6,842 nucleotides of DNA from CAYQEC01 sp964416425. GTDB taxonomy: Bacteria > Actinomycetota > Acidimicrobiia > Spongiisociales > UBA5794. Below, in pieces: positions 1 to 6,842 of the stretch; position 1 is the stretch's first letter; each line of letters opens with the position of its first letter. The DNA lies in the NCBI GenBank assembly GCA_964416425.1, contig CAYQEC010000054.1:1-6842 (forward strand), in the 5' to 3' direction. The notes beneath the pieces were generated by a model. It made no database searches. It saw only the letters and a list, made by a program, of their open reading frames with translations, and was not told the DNA's origin. The position numbers and the translations under genes were made by a program.

Positions 1-60
1 CTGGGATCAGGGAGGGTCGGAGAGTCCGCCGCAGGCGGACGATCCGGGGAGGGTCGCGGT
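1..60. repeat. 60-bp dispersed intergenic repeat, copy A
   Basis: All 60 bases are identical to 3240-3299. The element opens with the motif ctgggatcagg (1-11). It holds a perfect 7-bp hairpin, gtccgcc-gca-ggcggac (24-40), flanked by two direct copies of gggagggtcg (10-19 and 47-56). Identity stops after base 60. Because the window begins at base 1, the true left end may lie further out. It sits beyond the 3' end of the leuCD operon. It could be a REP-like palindromic element, a small non-autonomous mobile element, or a conserved 3'-end structure. No transposase or coding sequence is associated with it. Confidence 0.9.
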
Positions 61-117
61 GGTGTCTGTTGGGTACACCCCCCTCGGCTCAACGCCACCT
101 TTGGTGACGCTTCGCCG

Positions 118-141
118 GTCCCCCCTGATCCCAGGGGGGAC
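118..141. terminator. Strong GC-rich hairpin, possible leuCD operon terminator
   Basis: Perfect 9-bp arms gtcccccct (118-126) and aggggggac (133-141) enclose the six-base loop gatccc. The loop and inner arms contain the motif ctgggatcagg in inverted orientation (124-134). It lies about 75 bases beyond the stop of the last minus-strand gene, where an operon terminator is expected. There is no T-run on either side, so it is not a classical intrinsic terminator. GC-rich hairpins without a U-tract are often proposed as terminators in Actinobacteria. A smaller imperfect hairpin, cgccacc-ttt-ggtgacg, lies at 93-109. Confidence 0.5.
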
Positions 142-220
142 GAAAGAGCGGCTCACCCACGCTGCGCCTTCCTCTCACCCACCCTCCCTGCGCCCTCTTC
201 TTACCCTCCCTGGGATCAGG
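142..220. repeat. Pyrimidine-rich tract with short direct repeats
   Basis: The plus strand is C/T-rich from about 165 to 212 and carries accctccctg twice (181-190 and 203-212). The second copy runs straight into ctgggatcagg (210-220). A close variant (caccctcgctgggatcagg) precedes the second 60-bp element at 3232-3250, so this tract is probably a related, degenerate member of the same repeat family. Bases 216-218 are also the stop codon of the minus-strand gene ending here. Apart from repeats and hairpins, nothing else is supported in 1-215. Confidence 0.6.
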
Positions 221-590
221 CGCCCGGTGGGGCGTAGGGGAGGCCCTGGAGCTGGATGAGGCGGTCGATGGCGACGTCGCGGGCCTGCTCGAAGCCTGCC
301 CCGGCGACCTCGCCGTAGACCTGGCCCTTCTCCTGCAGGTACACGCGGTAGCTGCCGCCGTCGTCGATGACGTAGAGGCCGTCGCGGGGCCCGGTCATGT
401 TGCGGCCCAGCGCCAACAGCGCCGCGGGATCGGGGATCTCGGAGGTGAGGTCGATGCGCTCCAGGTTGAAGGCCTCGGCGAAATCGGCGGTGTTGGTGGC
501 GGTCCGGCCCAGCGTTCGGGAGGCGAGCCGGCGGGCCCGGAGGTGCAGGATCGCCTGGGCCTGTTCCTGCCGGGTGGGGCGCTCGGTCAT
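216..590 (-). CDS. Small hypothetical protein, third gene of the leuCD operon
   Basis: This encodes 124 residues that I do not recognise. The ATG at 590-588 overlaps the leuD stop in an ATGA junction, so it is very likely co-transcribed and translationally coupled with leuD. There is no signal peptide, membrane segment or cysteine. Residues 1-45 look helical and are rich in Arg, Ala and Gln. Residues 71-95 (GLYVIDDGGSYRVYLQEKGQ) read as a beta hairpin, followed by a probable helix at 97-115 and a short Pro/Gly tail. It is probably a small soluble alpha/beta protein. Operon position suggests a link to leucine synthesis or isomerase assembly, but that is inference. Its stop codon falls inside a copy of the repeat motif ctgggatcagg, so the extreme C-terminus may differ among relatives. 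Confidence 0.8.
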   Translation of the reverse strand: MTERPTRQEQAQAILHLRARRLASRTLGRTATNTADFAEAFNLERIDLTSEIPDPAALLALGRNMTGPRDGLYVIDDGGSYRVYLQEKGQVYGEVAGAGFEQARDVAIDRLIQLQGLPYAPPGA

Positions 591-1189
591 CCCAGCGCCG
601 GCTTGAAGACCGGGCGTTGGGCCTCGAAGGCGTCGATGGCGGCCGTGCGGTGCAGCGTCAGCGCCACGTTGTCGAGGCCGTTGAGGAGCCGGTGCTTGGA
701 GAACGAGTCGATCGAGAACGACGCCGAGAAGCCGGTGGTGGTCACCGTCTGGGCGGCGAGGTCGATGGTGACCGTGTTGGCGGGGTCCTCGGCGATGCGG
801 GTGAGCTCGGCGACCTCGCCCTCGGCGAGGACCACCGGGAGCAGCCCGATGTTGACGCAGTTGTTGGCGAAGATGTCGGCGAACGACGGCGCCACGATCG
901 CCCGGAACCCCCAGTCCTCCAGCGACCAGGGGGCGTGCTCCCGGGAGGAGCCGGAGCCGAAGTTGGGCCCGGTGACGAGCACCACCGCCTCCCGGTACTC
1001 GGGGCGGTTGAGGACGAAGTCGGGGATCGGTTCGCCTTCCTCGTCGTAGCTCCAGTCGTAGAACAGGAACGGGCCGAAGCCGGTGCGCTCCACCCGTTTC
1101 AGGAACTGCTTGGGGATGATGGCGTCGGTGTCGACGTTGGGGCGCGGCAGCGGTGCCATCTGCCCGGTGATGACGGTGACCGGCTTCAT
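587..1189 (-). CDS. leuD: 3-isopropylmalate dehydratase small subunit
   Basis: LeuD is the swivel-domain subunit of cytosolic isopropylmalate isomerase. With LeuC it converts 2-isopropylmalate to 3-isopropylmalate in leucine synthesis. The 200-residue product is normal length. Family signatures are visible: NVDTDAIIPKQFLK (18-31), the GPNFGSGSSREHAPW loop (74-88) and FADIFANNCVNIGLLP (103-118). I chose the ATG at 1189-1187 because it gives the typical N-terminus MKPVTVITG and overlaps the leuC stop as ATGA. An in-frame ATG four codons upstream (1201-1199) is possible but less typical. The open frame continues further upstream inside leuC only because of the high GC content. There is no strong Shine-Dalgarno sequence, which fits translational coupling to leuC. 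It overlaps the next gene the same way. Confidence 0.97.
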   Translation of the reverse strand: MKPVTVITGQMAPLPRPNVDTDAIIPKQFLKRVERTGFGPFLFYDWSYDEEGEPIPDFVLNRPEYREAVVLVTGPNFGSGSSREHAPWSLEDWGFRAIVAPSFADIFANNCVNIGLLPVVLAEGEVAELTRIAEDPANTVTIDLAAQTVTTTGFSASFSIDSFSKHRLLNGLDNVALTLHRTAAIDAFEAQRPVFKPALG

Positions 1190-2601
1190 CGCGTCACCCA
1201 TTCCCTGATGTCGACGAAGTGGCCCTCCACCGCGGCGGCCATCGCCATCTGCGGGCTGACGAGGTGGGTGCGGCCGCCGCGTCCCTGCCGGCCCTCGAAG
1301 TTGCGGTTGGAGGTGGAGGCGGCCCGCTCGCCGGGGCGGAGGATGTCGGGGTTCATGCCGAGGCACATCGAGCAGCCGGCGTCGCGCCATTCGAAGCCGG
1401 CGTCCTTGAAGACCCGGTCGAGGCCCTCTTCTTCGGCCTGCATCTTCACCAGGCCGGAGCCGGGGACCACCATCGCCCCCACCTCCGGGTGCACCTTCTT
1501 GCCTTCCAGCACCGCGGCGGCGGCTCGCAGGTCCTCGATGCGGGCGTTGGTGCAGGACCCGAAGAAGACCCGGTCGATGGCGATGTCGGTCATCCTGGTG
1601 CCCGGGGCCAGGTCCATGTAGGTGAGGGCCCGCTCGGCGGCGGCCCGCTCCAGGGGATCGTCGAACGTGTCGGGGGAGGGGACGGCGCCGGTGACGGGAA
1701 CGGTCTGGGCCGGGTTGGTGCCCCACGACACGTACGGCTGCAGCTCGGTGGTCGGGATCACGACCTCGCGGTCGTAGGTGGCGCCGGGGTCGGTGGGGAG
1801 GCTGCGCCAGTAGGAGAGCGCCTCGTCCCAGGCGTCGCCCTCGGGGGCGTAGCGGCGGCCCTTCAGGTAGGCGTAGGTGGTCTCGTCGGGGGCGATCATG
1901 CCGGCGCGGGCGCCGGCCTCGATCGACATGTTGCAGATCGTCATGCGCCCTTCCATCGAGAGGGCCTCGATGGCCGATCCGCGGTACTCGACGGCGTAGC
2001 CGGTGCCGCCGCTGAAGCCGATGCGGCTGATGATGCCCAAGATGACGTCCTTGGCGGTGACCCCGACCGGCAGGTCGCCGTCGACGGTGATCGCCATCGA
2101 GCGGGGCCGCTGCTGGGGCAGGGTCTGGGTGGCGAGCACGTGCTCGACCTCGGAGGTGCCGATGCCGAAGGCGAGGGCCCCGAAGGCGCCGTGGGTGGAG
2201 GTGTGGGAGTCGCCGCAGACGATGGTCATGCCGGGCTGGGTGACCCCCTGCTCGGGGCCGATGACGTGCACGATGCCCTGGCGGATGTCGTTGATGCCGA
2301 ACAGGGTGACGTCGTTGCGCTCGCAGTTGCGTGCCAGGGCGTCGATCTGCTGCTTGGAGAGCGGGTCCTTGATGCCAAGGGCGCGGCCTTCGGTGGGGAC
2401 GCCGTGGTCGACGGTGGCGAGGGTGAGGTCGGGGCGGCGCACGGTGCGGCCGGCCAGCTCGAGCGCCTCGAAGGCCTGGGGGGAGGTCACTTCGTGGACG
2501 AGGTGGAGGTCGATGTAGAGCAGGTCGGGCTCGCCGTTCTCACCGCGGTGCACCACGTGGTCGTCCCACAGCTTCTCGAACATCGTCCTCGGTGCCGTCA
2601 C
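1186..2601 (-). CDS. leuC: 3-isopropylmalate dehydratase large subunit
   Basis: LeuC is the aconitase-family catalytic subunit that binds the [4Fe-4S] cluster. With LeuD it isomerises isopropylmalate in leucine synthesis. The product is 471 residues, normal for the family. Cluster ligands are Cys350 (in FFGSCTNARIEDLR), Cys410 and Cys413 (in DAGCSMCLGMNPD). Other signatures are VCGDSHTSTHGAFGALAFGIGTSEVEHV (128-155, shown in parts: GDSHTSTHGAFG, GIGTSEVEHV), YIDLHLVHEVTSPQAFE near residue 30, and SNRNFEGRQGRGGRTHLVSP near the C-terminus. The chosen start is GTG (2601-2599), because ggaga sits five bases upstream (plus positions 2607-2611). The internal ATG at 2583-2581 has only a badly spaced gagg. 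It is the first gene of the operon and diverges from the membrane-protein gene. Confidence 0.97.
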   Translation of the reverse strand: MTAPRTMFEKLWDDHVVHRGENGEPDLLYIDLHLVHEVTSPQAFEALELAGRTVRRPDLTLATVDHGVPTEGRALGIKDPLSKQQIDALARNCERNDVTLFGINDIRQGIVHVIGPEQGVTQPGMTIVCGDSHTSTHGAFGALAFGIGTSEVEHVLATQTLPQQRPRSMAITVDGDLPVGVTAKDVILGIISRIGFSGGTGYAVEYRGSAIEALSMEGRMTICNMSIEAGARAGMIAPDETTYAYLKGRRYAPEGDAWDEALSYWRSLPTDPGATYDREVVIPTTELQPYVSWGTNPAQTVPVTGAVPSPDTFDDPLERAAAERALTYMDLAPGTRMTDIAIDRVFFGSCTNARIEDLRAAAAVLEGKKVHPEVGAMVVPGSGLVKMQAEEEGLDRVFKDAGFEWRDAGCSMCLGMNPDILRPGERAASTSNRNFEGRQGRGGRTHLVSPQMAMAAAVEGHFVDIREWVTR

Positions 2602-2606
2602 CGTCG

Positions 2607-2635
2607 TCTCCGTGTCGGGGTGGAGTGCGATGGTA
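2607..2635 (-). promoter_or_regulatory. Probable leuC promoter -10 box and ribosome binding site
   Basis: On the minus strand, TACCAT (2635-2630) matches TANNNT. Transcription from it would start near 2623, leaving about 22 bases of 5' UTR. That UTR contains ggaga (2611-2607), five bases before the GTG start. The -35 region is poor: the best candidate is TTTCGG, 17 bases further upstream. There is no room for a leucine leader peptide and attenuator between this box and leuC, so classical attenuation of leuC looks unlikely from this promoter. Confidence 0.4.
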
Positions 2636-2663
2636 GTGCGGGGTGGGTTGTGCCGAAACGGCG

Positions 2664-2669
2664 TACGCT
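2664..2669 (+). promoter_or_regulatory. -10 box for a leaderless transcript
   Basis: TACGCT is followed by exactly six bases (gggacg) and then the ATG at 2676, placing the predicted transcription start on the A of the start codon. There is no well-spaced Shine-Dalgarno sequence and no recognisable -35 at 16-18 bases. The pattern matches leaderless genes known from Actinobacteria. It shares the 74-base gap with the divergent leuC promoter. Confidence 0.55.
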
Positions 2670-2675
2670 GGGACG

Positions 2676-3224
2676 ATGACGTGGATCACCGCCCTGCTGC
2701 TGTCGGTGACGCTGGCGGCTCCGTTCGGTGGGGCGGAGGCCCGGGCGACCGACGTCGGCGACGCCGGCCTGACGCTGGAGGTGCGGGTGGAGGTCGACGC
2801 CCCGGCGACGGCGGTGCTGGTGCGGGGGATCAACGCCACGGGTGATTACGAGCTGCCGCCGGTGGCGCTGTCGGATCTTGGTGACGGCACCTGGGGCGGC
2901 ATCGTGTTGCTGCCCGTGGTCGAGAACATCAAGCTGGGTTTCGAGCTGATCCCGGCTTCGGGCGTGGCGACGGTCTCCGAGCTGCACACCTTGGTGGAGT
3001 TGGGGGTCGACGCGCCCATCTTCCGCCTCGACGAGCCGGAGGCGACGTTCGATCCCGAGTCCGGCGACGAGCCGGGCCGGTCGCCCCGCTGGGCGTGGCT
3101 GGCGCTGGCGGCAGGCACTGGGGCGCTGGCGCTGGCGGGAGTGTGGTTCTGGTGGGGGAGGCGGCCGCGGTCCGAGAAGGAGGCGGGGGCGGACCTGCCG
3201 GAGGGCGACGAGCCGCAGACCTGA
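2676..3224 (+). CDS. Putative type I single-pass membrane protein, unknown function
   Basis: The predicted protein has 182 residues. An N-terminal hydrophobic segment (WITALLLSVTLAAPFGG, 3-19) ends near AEA (20-22) and looks like a signal peptide, though without the usual basic n-region. Residues 23-135 would be outside the cell and resemble a small beta-rich domain (alternating LTLEVRVEV and TAVLVRG strands). An acidic linker at about 119-133 leads to a membrane helix (WAWLALAAGTGALALAGVWFWW, about 139-160). A GRRPR stop-transfer motif and an acidic cytoplasmic tail follow. No enzyme motif is seen. The ATG at 2676 is preferred over an upstream in-frame GTG (2643) because of the leaderless -10 box and because the signal peptide then starts at residue 1. 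It is divergent from leuC and convergent with the HAD gene. Confidence 0.8.
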   Translation: MTWITALLLSVTLAAPFGGAEARATDVGDAGLTLEVRVEVDAPATAVLVRGINATGDYELPPVALSDLGDGTWGGIVLLPVVENIKLGFELIPASGVATVSELHTLVELGVDAPIFRLDEPEATFDPESGDEPGRSPRWAWLALAAGTGALALAGVWFWWGRRPRSEKEAGADLPEGDEPQT

Positions 3225-3232
3225 CTTCTCTC

Positions 3233-3331
3233 ACCCTCGCTGGGATCAGGGAGGGTCGGAGAGTCCGCCGCAGGCGGACGATCCGGGGAGGGTCGCGGTT
3301 TCGGAGATCCCCGGTCTGAGGCTCGCGAGCC
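3233..3331. terminator. Convergent-gene spacer with hairpins, probable bidirectional terminator
   Basis: This region separates the stops of two converging genes. Several inverted repeats are visible: accctc (3233-3238) with gagggt (3251-3256); the 7-bp hairpin of the 60-bp element (3263-3279); ccgggga (3283-3289) with tccccgg (3308-3314); and the palindrome ggctcgcgagcc (3320-3331). None has a T-run. A role in ending transcription from both sides is inferred from position and structure. Confidence 0.45.
3240..3299. repeat. 60-bp dispersed intergenic repeat, copy B
   Basis: This copy is identical at all 60 positions to 1-60, with hairpin gtccgcc-gca-ggcggac at 3263-3279 and direct repeats gggagggtcg on either side. 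It starts 15 bases after the stop of the membrane-protein gene and is in the same orientation as copy A. Perfect conservation between two noncoding sites 3.2 kb apart implies recent copying, gene conversion, or strong selection. Confidence 0.9.
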
Positions 3332-3334
3332 CGT

Positions 3335-4120
3335 CTACCGCGCGTTCCCCTTGCGCTTCAGCAGCAGGATCACGGCGGCGGCGGCGAGGGCGGCGCCCAC
3401 GGTGGCCCCCGATACCAGCGGGCTCGGGGTCGGGATCCGGGTGCGCAGGCTCACCTGGCGCTGGAACTCGATGATGGGCCAGTCGCGTTCCTCGGCGACC
3501 TTGCGCAGGTCCTTCTCCGGGTTGACCGCCACCGGGTGGCCGACCATCTCCAGCATGGGGAGGTCGGTGGCGCTGTCGGAGTAGGCGTAGGAGCCGGCCA
3601 GGTCGAGGTCGTCCCGTTCGACCAGCTCTTCGATGGCGGCGACCTTGCCGGGGCCCATGGCGTAGAACTCGATCTCGGGGAGGAAGAACCCGGCGGCGTC
3701 GGTCTTGACCCGGGTGGCGACGAAGTCGGTGACCCCGATGTGGCGGCCGAGGGGGCGCACGATCTGCTCCGGGCTGGCGGAGACGATGTAGACCCTGCGT
3801 CCCTCCCGCTTGTGCTGGTCGATGAGGAAGAGCGCCTCGGCGTAGACGAGCGGGTCGGCGACCTCCTCGAGGGTCTCTTCGACGAGCTGCTCGATCTCGG
3901 CCCGGTGCCAGCCGGAGGTGAGCTCGATCATCTGGTCACGGACCCGTTCCAGCTGGTCCTTGTCGGCGCCGAACAGCACGTAGAAGAGCTGAGCAAACCC
4001 GAACTTCATGAGGGCCCGCCGCCCCAGGAAGCCGGCGCGGTAGAAGGGCCGGCCGAAGGCGAGGGTCGACGACTTGGCGATGACCGTCTTGTCGAGATCG
4101 AAGAACGCCGCTTCCTGCAT
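3335..4120 (-). CDS. HAD-IB family (SerB-like) phosphatase with C-terminal membrane anchor
   Basis: The product has 261 residues. All four HAD motifs are present: motif I FFDLDKT with nucleophile Asp8 and Asp10; motif II VSAS (113-116); motif III Lys159 in GPGK; motif IV YSDSATDLPML with Asp182 and Asp186. The family includes phosphoserine phosphatase-like enzymes (SerB1, CicA). The true substrate cannot be read from sequence, and a phospholipid or phosphomonoester is possible. Residues about 236-254 form a hydrophobic helix followed by KRKGNAR, suggesting a tail anchor with the catalytic domain facing the cytoplasm. The start at 4120-4118 places motif I at residue 8, as is usual. The same frame stays open about 100 codons upstream, but that stretch is Pro/Ser/His-rich, lacks family similarity and runs into the opposite gene. 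No Shine-Dalgarno sequence is seen; a leaderless -10 box lies just upstream. Confidence 0.93.
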   Translation of the reverse strand: MQEAAFFDLDKTVIAKSSTLAFGRPFYRAGFLGRRALMKFGFAQLFYVLFGADKDQLERVRDQMIELTSGWHRAEIEQLVEETLEEVADPLVYAEALFLIDQHKREGRRVYIVSASPEQIVRPLGRHIGVTDFVATRVKTDAAGFFLPEIEFYAMGPGKVAAIEELVERDDLDLAGSYAYSDSATDLPMLEMVGHPVAVNPEKDLRKVAEERDWPIIEFQRQVSLRTRIPTPSPLVSGATVGAALAAAAVILLLKRKGNAR

Positions 4121-4127
4121 CACCCTG

Positions 4128-4133
4128 AGTCTA
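4128..4133 (-). promoter_or_regulatory. -10 box for leaderless HAD-IB gene
   Basis: On the minus strand, TAGACT is followed by seven bases (cagggtg) and the ATG at 4120. The predicted transcription start falls on or next to the start codon. There is no clear -35 hexamer. A GTG lies directly before the ATG and could serve as an alternative first codon. Confidence 0.5.
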
Positions 4134-4191
4134 CGGCCGGAGGCGCGGTTGGATTGAGGGTGGAGGGGGCAAGGAGGAGGCGTCGGGTGTT

Positions 4192-4254
4192 GAACTCGCG
4201 AGGCCAGGTCCTCGTAGTGCAGTTGCTGGAGTCTCATCCCTGACCCGCGAGTTC
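4192..4254. repeat. 9-bp inverted repeat enclosing an inner hairpin, possible structured element
   Basis: Perfect arms gaactcgcg (4192-4200) and cgcgagttc (4246-4254) are 45 bases apart. Directly inside the left arm lies a second stem, cgagg (4199-4203) with cctcg (4210-4214), sharing two bases with the outer arm. It sits in the noncoding gap between the divergent HAD and DUF3800 genes. The size (63 bases) suggests either a structured RNA or two operator half-sites. No known RNA family is recognised and the arms do not make a tRNA. Confidence 0.4.
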
Positions 4255-4362
4255 CCTTTGCAGCATGAGGTGACGCCACGTGAGGCGAAGGCTCACCGTG
4301 GGACGCGGACTCGGCTCCTCGAACCGGAGAACGGACGTCTAGCGCCTGTTGATCTCTGAACG

Positions 4363-4368
4363 TACTGT
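4363..4368 (+). promoter_or_regulatory. -10 box for leaderless DUF3800 gene
   Basis: TACTGT is followed by seven bases (gcgttgt) and a GTG at 4376. This matches the spacing seen before the other two leaderless genes in the window and supports 4376 rather than the TTG at 4349 as the start. No -35 is obvious at the normal distance. Confidence 0.4.
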
Positions 4369-4375
4369 GCGTTGT

Positions 4376-5104
4376 GTGCTCGCGTTCATAGACGAAGCCG
4401 GTCAAAGAAGTCGAACCCCGCAGTCCAGCGAGCATTTCGTCATGGCTGCAGCGGTCTTCGGCGCTGCCGACCTTCCCAGAAGCGAGGTGTTCTTGGAGTC
4501 GCTACGCCTCCGGCTCGGGCGGGAGGCGCATCATCTGCTCAGCTGGAAGAACATCAAGACGCACGCCCAGCGGCTTGAAGCGGCAGCTGGCCTGGCAACC
4601 GCCAGCGAGTGGCTGACCATATCAGCGGTGGTGGTATGCAAGCCTTTCCTGGATATTGGAGGAATCCGGGATGCTGACGCCGCCTACCTGTACACGCTCC
4701 GGTTCCTGCTTGAGCGTCTGTCTTGGATCGCTCGGGATAGAGAGGCAATCCTGAGGTACACGCTTGCCCACGTTGTGCGCTTCCGGCTCGCACAACTGCG
4801 TGACTACGAACAGAGGCTCGCCAGAATCCCGACAAAGATACATTGGCCGGCTCTCGATCCTCGCGGCGGCATGATCGATCAGCCCAAGAGAATCCAGCAG
4901 CTCCAGATAGGCGATCTGGCAGCATCAGCGATATTCAGAGCATTTGAGCCCGATCAATACGGTCGTCCTGAGCCGAGGTATCTACAGGAGTTGGCCCCGG
5001 CCCTCTATCGGCACCCCCCGGGCAGGCTCACTTCGTACGGCCTCAAGATGCACCCGTGGAATGGCGCGACAAAAGCAACCTACCCATGGGTCACTGACCT
5101 CTGA
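4376..5104 (+). CDS. DUF3800 domain protein
   Basis: The product has 242 residues from GTG 4376. The N-terminus carries the DUF3800 signature FIDEAG (residues 4-9, acidic pair Asp6-Glu7). The C-terminal half has the matching QIGDLAAS motif (177-184, Asp180). Paired acidic motifs of this kind suggest a metal-dependent, possibly RNase H-like, fold, but no activity is established. Family members often occur in phage, plasmid and defence-associated regions. The start gives the usual few residues before FIDEAG and follows a leaderless -10 box; a TTG nine codons upstream (4349) is the alternative. GC is clearly lower than the neighbours (36, 33 and 31 of 60 bases at 4681, 4801 and 4921). ATA, AGA and AGT codons are frequent, which suggests recent acquisition. 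The gene appears intact. Confidence 0.85.
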   Translation: MLAFIDEAGQRSRTPQSSEHFVMAAAVFGAADLPRSEVFLESLRLRLGREAHHLLSWKNIKTHAQRLEAAAGLATASEWLTISAVVVCKPFLDIGGIRDADAAYLYTLRFLLERLSWIARDREAILRYTLAHVVRFRLAQLRDYEQRLARIPTKIHWPALDPRGGMIDQPKRIQQLQIGDLAASAIFRAFEPDQYGRPEPRYLQELAPALYRHPPGRLTSYGLKMHPWNGATKATYPWVTDL

Positions 5105-5321
5105 GGTGATTTGCGAACGTCAGCCGGCTTGAGCCGCAGTAGCGCGGGTGCCGCTGTTCCCACCGGCAGACGACTGTCCGTTCTGTTGACACTCTAGGCA
5201 CAGACAGTGACAGGTTCCAGATGTCTCGCCATCGCTTCGCGAATACCAGCGCCGCCAACGGCACTCGACCTCCCGGGGTGATTCAGCCTGCGGTCCCCTG
5301 CGGGCACCGATGCTGGTTGCT
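5105..5321. other. Intergenic spacer between DUF3800 and Fic genes
   Basis: I see no credible gene. A short stem cggc-ttga-gccg (5125-5136) lies 20 bases after the DUF3800 stop but is too weak to call a terminator. A perfect TTGACA (5186-5191) has no suitable -10 box behind it. A direct repeat cctgcgg occurs at 5287-5293 and 5297-5303. The length of the gap and the separate promoter before the Fic gene argue against a simple DUF3800-Fic operon. Confidence 0.5.
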
Positions 5322-5381
5322 GCTTACGCAGTCCGCGCATTGACTGCGTAAGCTAAGCTTCCTACATAACCTTCGCTTAGC
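5322..5381 (+). promoter_or_regulatory. Fic gene promoter embedded in nested inverted repeats (operator)
   Basis: A perfect 11-bp inverted repeat, gcttacgcagt (5322-5332) and actgcgtaagc (5343-5353), is separated by 10 bases. A second one, gctaagc (5352-5358) and gcttagc (5375-5381), follows at once. A sigma-70-like promoter lies inside them: TTGACT (5340-5345), a 17-base spacer, and TACATA (5363-5368). The right arm of the first repeat overlaps the -35, and the second repeat is centred almost exactly on the -10. Bound protein would block RNA polymerase, so repression is the natural reading. The winged-helix domain of the downstream Fic protein is the obvious candidate ligand, but this is inference. 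Confidence 0.65.
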
Positions 5382-5398
5382 GTGATGGGAACCGAAGG

Positions 5399-6676
5399 AT
5401 GGCTGAATACGTCCGGCAACGTTGGGAGCCCCGGTTCGTCGGGCTGAGTCGGCGCGACCGGGAAGGCTGCAACTACGACGCCTACCTCCCGGACAATCTC
5501 GCCGGCTGGAACCTCACGCTGCCGAGTGACCTCGCCGCCGACATCGCCGACGCCGAGACTGCAATCCGCGACCTCAACCAAGGCGGGACGAGGCACGTTG
5601 GCCTCGAAGGCCTCGCCCGGTTCCTGCTCAGAGCCGAATCGGTCGCCTCGTCGCGGATCGAAGGACTCGACGCCGCGCCCAGGCGCCTGATCGAAGCCGA
5701 GGCGGTGATCGCCCGCGGCGGCGAGCCCGCCGACCGGGTCGCAGCAGAGATCCTCGGCAGTATCTCGTCGATGGAATCCGCCGTCGAGCTGGCGGTCCAC
5801 GGGAAGCGGTTCACTCTGGACGACCTCCTCACGGTGCATCGCGAGCTGATGGCGCATTCCCGCACGCCCGAGTTCGGCGGGGTGGTGCGCACCCAGCAGA
5901 ACTGGATCGGGGGAAGCGCCTACAACCCGTGCCGGGCTGCCTTCGTGCCCCCGCCGCCCGAACACGTCGCTGCCCTGCTCGGCGACCTCGTCGACTATGC
6001 CAACGGGGACGAGCATTCACCACTGGTGCAGGCCGCCGTCGCCCATGCCCAGTTCGAGACGATCCACCCCTTCGCCGACGGCAACGGCCGCACCGGGCGG
6101 GCGCTGATCCACGTCGTCCTGCGCCGGCGCGGGCTCTCGACCTCGTTCGTGCCGCCGATCAGCCTCGTGCTCGCCACCTGGTCCGACGACTACATCTCCG
6201 GGCTCACCACCTTCCGGCACCTCGGGGCCGCTCACAGCCCGGAGCGGTCCACCGCCGCCCATGCCTGGCTGCGGACCTTCGCCGTCGCCACCCTGCGAGC
6301 CTGCTCCGACGCCCAGACCTACGCCTCCCGGATCGACGCACTGGTCGACGGATGGCGCACGACCCTCCGCACGGTGCGGCGACGGTCGGCGCTGGACGTG
6401 CTGCTCGACGCCCTTCCCGGCGTCCCCCTTCTCACGGTGGATTCGGCGGCACGGCTCCTCGACCGCTCCGACGTCGCCGCCGGCGCTGCCGTCAACCGGC
6501 TCGTGGAGACGGGCATCCTCGTCCAGCGCAACGTCGGTCGGCAGCGCTACCGCATCTTCGAAGCACCCGCCGTCCTCGATCTGTTCACATCGCTGGAGCG
6601 CGCTCTCGCCGGCCCGACCGGAGACACCGCCACAGAACCGCCCGTCCGCCCGGTCCCCCAGTCTCCGCCCCGGTAG
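5399..6676 (+). CDS. Fic family AMP-transferase, class II, with winged-helix C-terminus
   Basis: The product has 425 residues. Fic enzymes usually transfer AMP from ATP to target-protein hydroxyls. Domains in order: an N-terminal Fic_N-like region (about 25-115) with inhibitory-helix motif S84-S-R-I-E88-G89, matching (S/T)xxxE(G/N), so class II; the Fic core (about 140-295) with HPFADGNGRTGR (223-234), which keeps the catalytic His223 and the anion-binding loop; and a probable winged helix (about 328-390; TVDSAARLLDRSDVAAGAAV then a GRQRYRI wing). The tail is Pro-rich. All key residues are intact, so it should be active but self-inhibited. The ATG at 5399 gives the usual actinobacterial N-terminus; gggaa lies about eight bases upstream. 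Base composition matches the host (44 of 60 at 6061-6120). The target is unknown. It could be a toxin-like or housekeeping regulator; no antitoxin gene is adjacent. Confidence 0.92.
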   Translation: MAEYVRQRWEPRFVGLSRRDREGCNYDAYLPDNLAGWNLTLPSDLAADIADAETAIRDLNQGGTRHVGLEGLARFLLRAESVASSRIEGLDAAPRRLIEAEAVIARGGEPADRVAAEILGSISSMESAVELAVHGKRFTLDDLLTVHRELMAHSRTPEFGGVVRTQQNWIGGSAYNPCRAAFVPPPPEHVAALLGDLVDYANGDEHSPLVQAAVAHAQFETIHPFADGNGRTGRALIHVVLRRRGLSTSFVPPISLVLATWSDDYISGLTTFRHLGAAHSPERSTAAHAWLRTFAVATLRACSDAQTYASRIDALVDGWRTTLRTVRRRSALDVLLDALPGVPLLTVDSAARLLDRSDVAAGAAVNRLVETGILVQRNVGRQRYRIFEAPAVLDLFTSLERALAGPTGDTATEPPVRPVPQSPPR

Positions 6677-6842
6677 CAGATGCCGACGGGCGGTCGTGCT
6701 CGTGGGGGTTCACTCATGGAGCTCCTTCGCCCAGTGGCCTCAGGCGGGTACGGTCTCCGGGTGGTGGCTGGCGGGGCCTTCTAGAGCGAGATCGCTCAGT
6801 CCGCGCTGGTGAAACGAAGCGTGCGCACTCGTGATAGCTAGC
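6677..6842. other. Noncoding 3' flank of the Fic gene
   Basis: No supported gene is visible. A palindrome gagcga-ga-tcgctc (6784-6797) could form a small hairpin about 110 bases past the Fic stop, without a T-run. A 22-codon ATG frame at 6716-6784 lacks any support. The region is truncated by the window edge. Confidence 0.4.

Overview
The window looks like chromosomal DNA of a high-GC actinobacterium. Core genes are GC-rich (46 of 60 bases at 2101-2160 by hand count). Several genes have a TANNNT box only 6-7 bases before the start codon, the leaderless arrangement common in Actinobacteria. The gene content would fit Acidimicrobiia or a relative, but the sequence alone does not settle the lineage.

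Region 1 (1-2601, minus strand) is a leucine-biosynthesis operon read right to left: leuC, leuD, then a small gene of unknown function (216-590). The three genes are joined by two four-base ATGA overlaps, so translation is probably coupled. LeuC and LeuD are the two subunits of isopropylmalate isomerase; leuA and leuB are not in the window. The operon's 3' flank (1-215) has no credible gene. It is packed with hairpins and copies of a short repeat motif.

Region 2 (2602-3334): a divergent gene with an apparently leaderless start encodes a small single-pass membrane protein of unknown function. It converges on the next gene. The gap between their 3' ends holds a second, base-perfect copy of the 60-bp element at the window's left edge.

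Region 3 (3335-4120, minus strand) encodes a HAD-IB (SerB-like) phosphatase with a C-terminal membrane anchor.

Region 4 (4121-6842) looks accessory. A DUF3800 protein gene has visibly lower GC and different codon use from its neighbours. It is followed by a class II Fic AMP-transferase with a C-terminal winged-helix domain. The Fic promoter is embedded in nested inverted repeats, which suggests autoregulation. DUF3800 and Fic proteins are both often seen in mobile or defence-associated regions, but nothing here proves that they work together. The best candidates for undescribed biology are the Fic operator array, the duplicated 60-bp 3'-end element, and the small gene coupled to leuCD.
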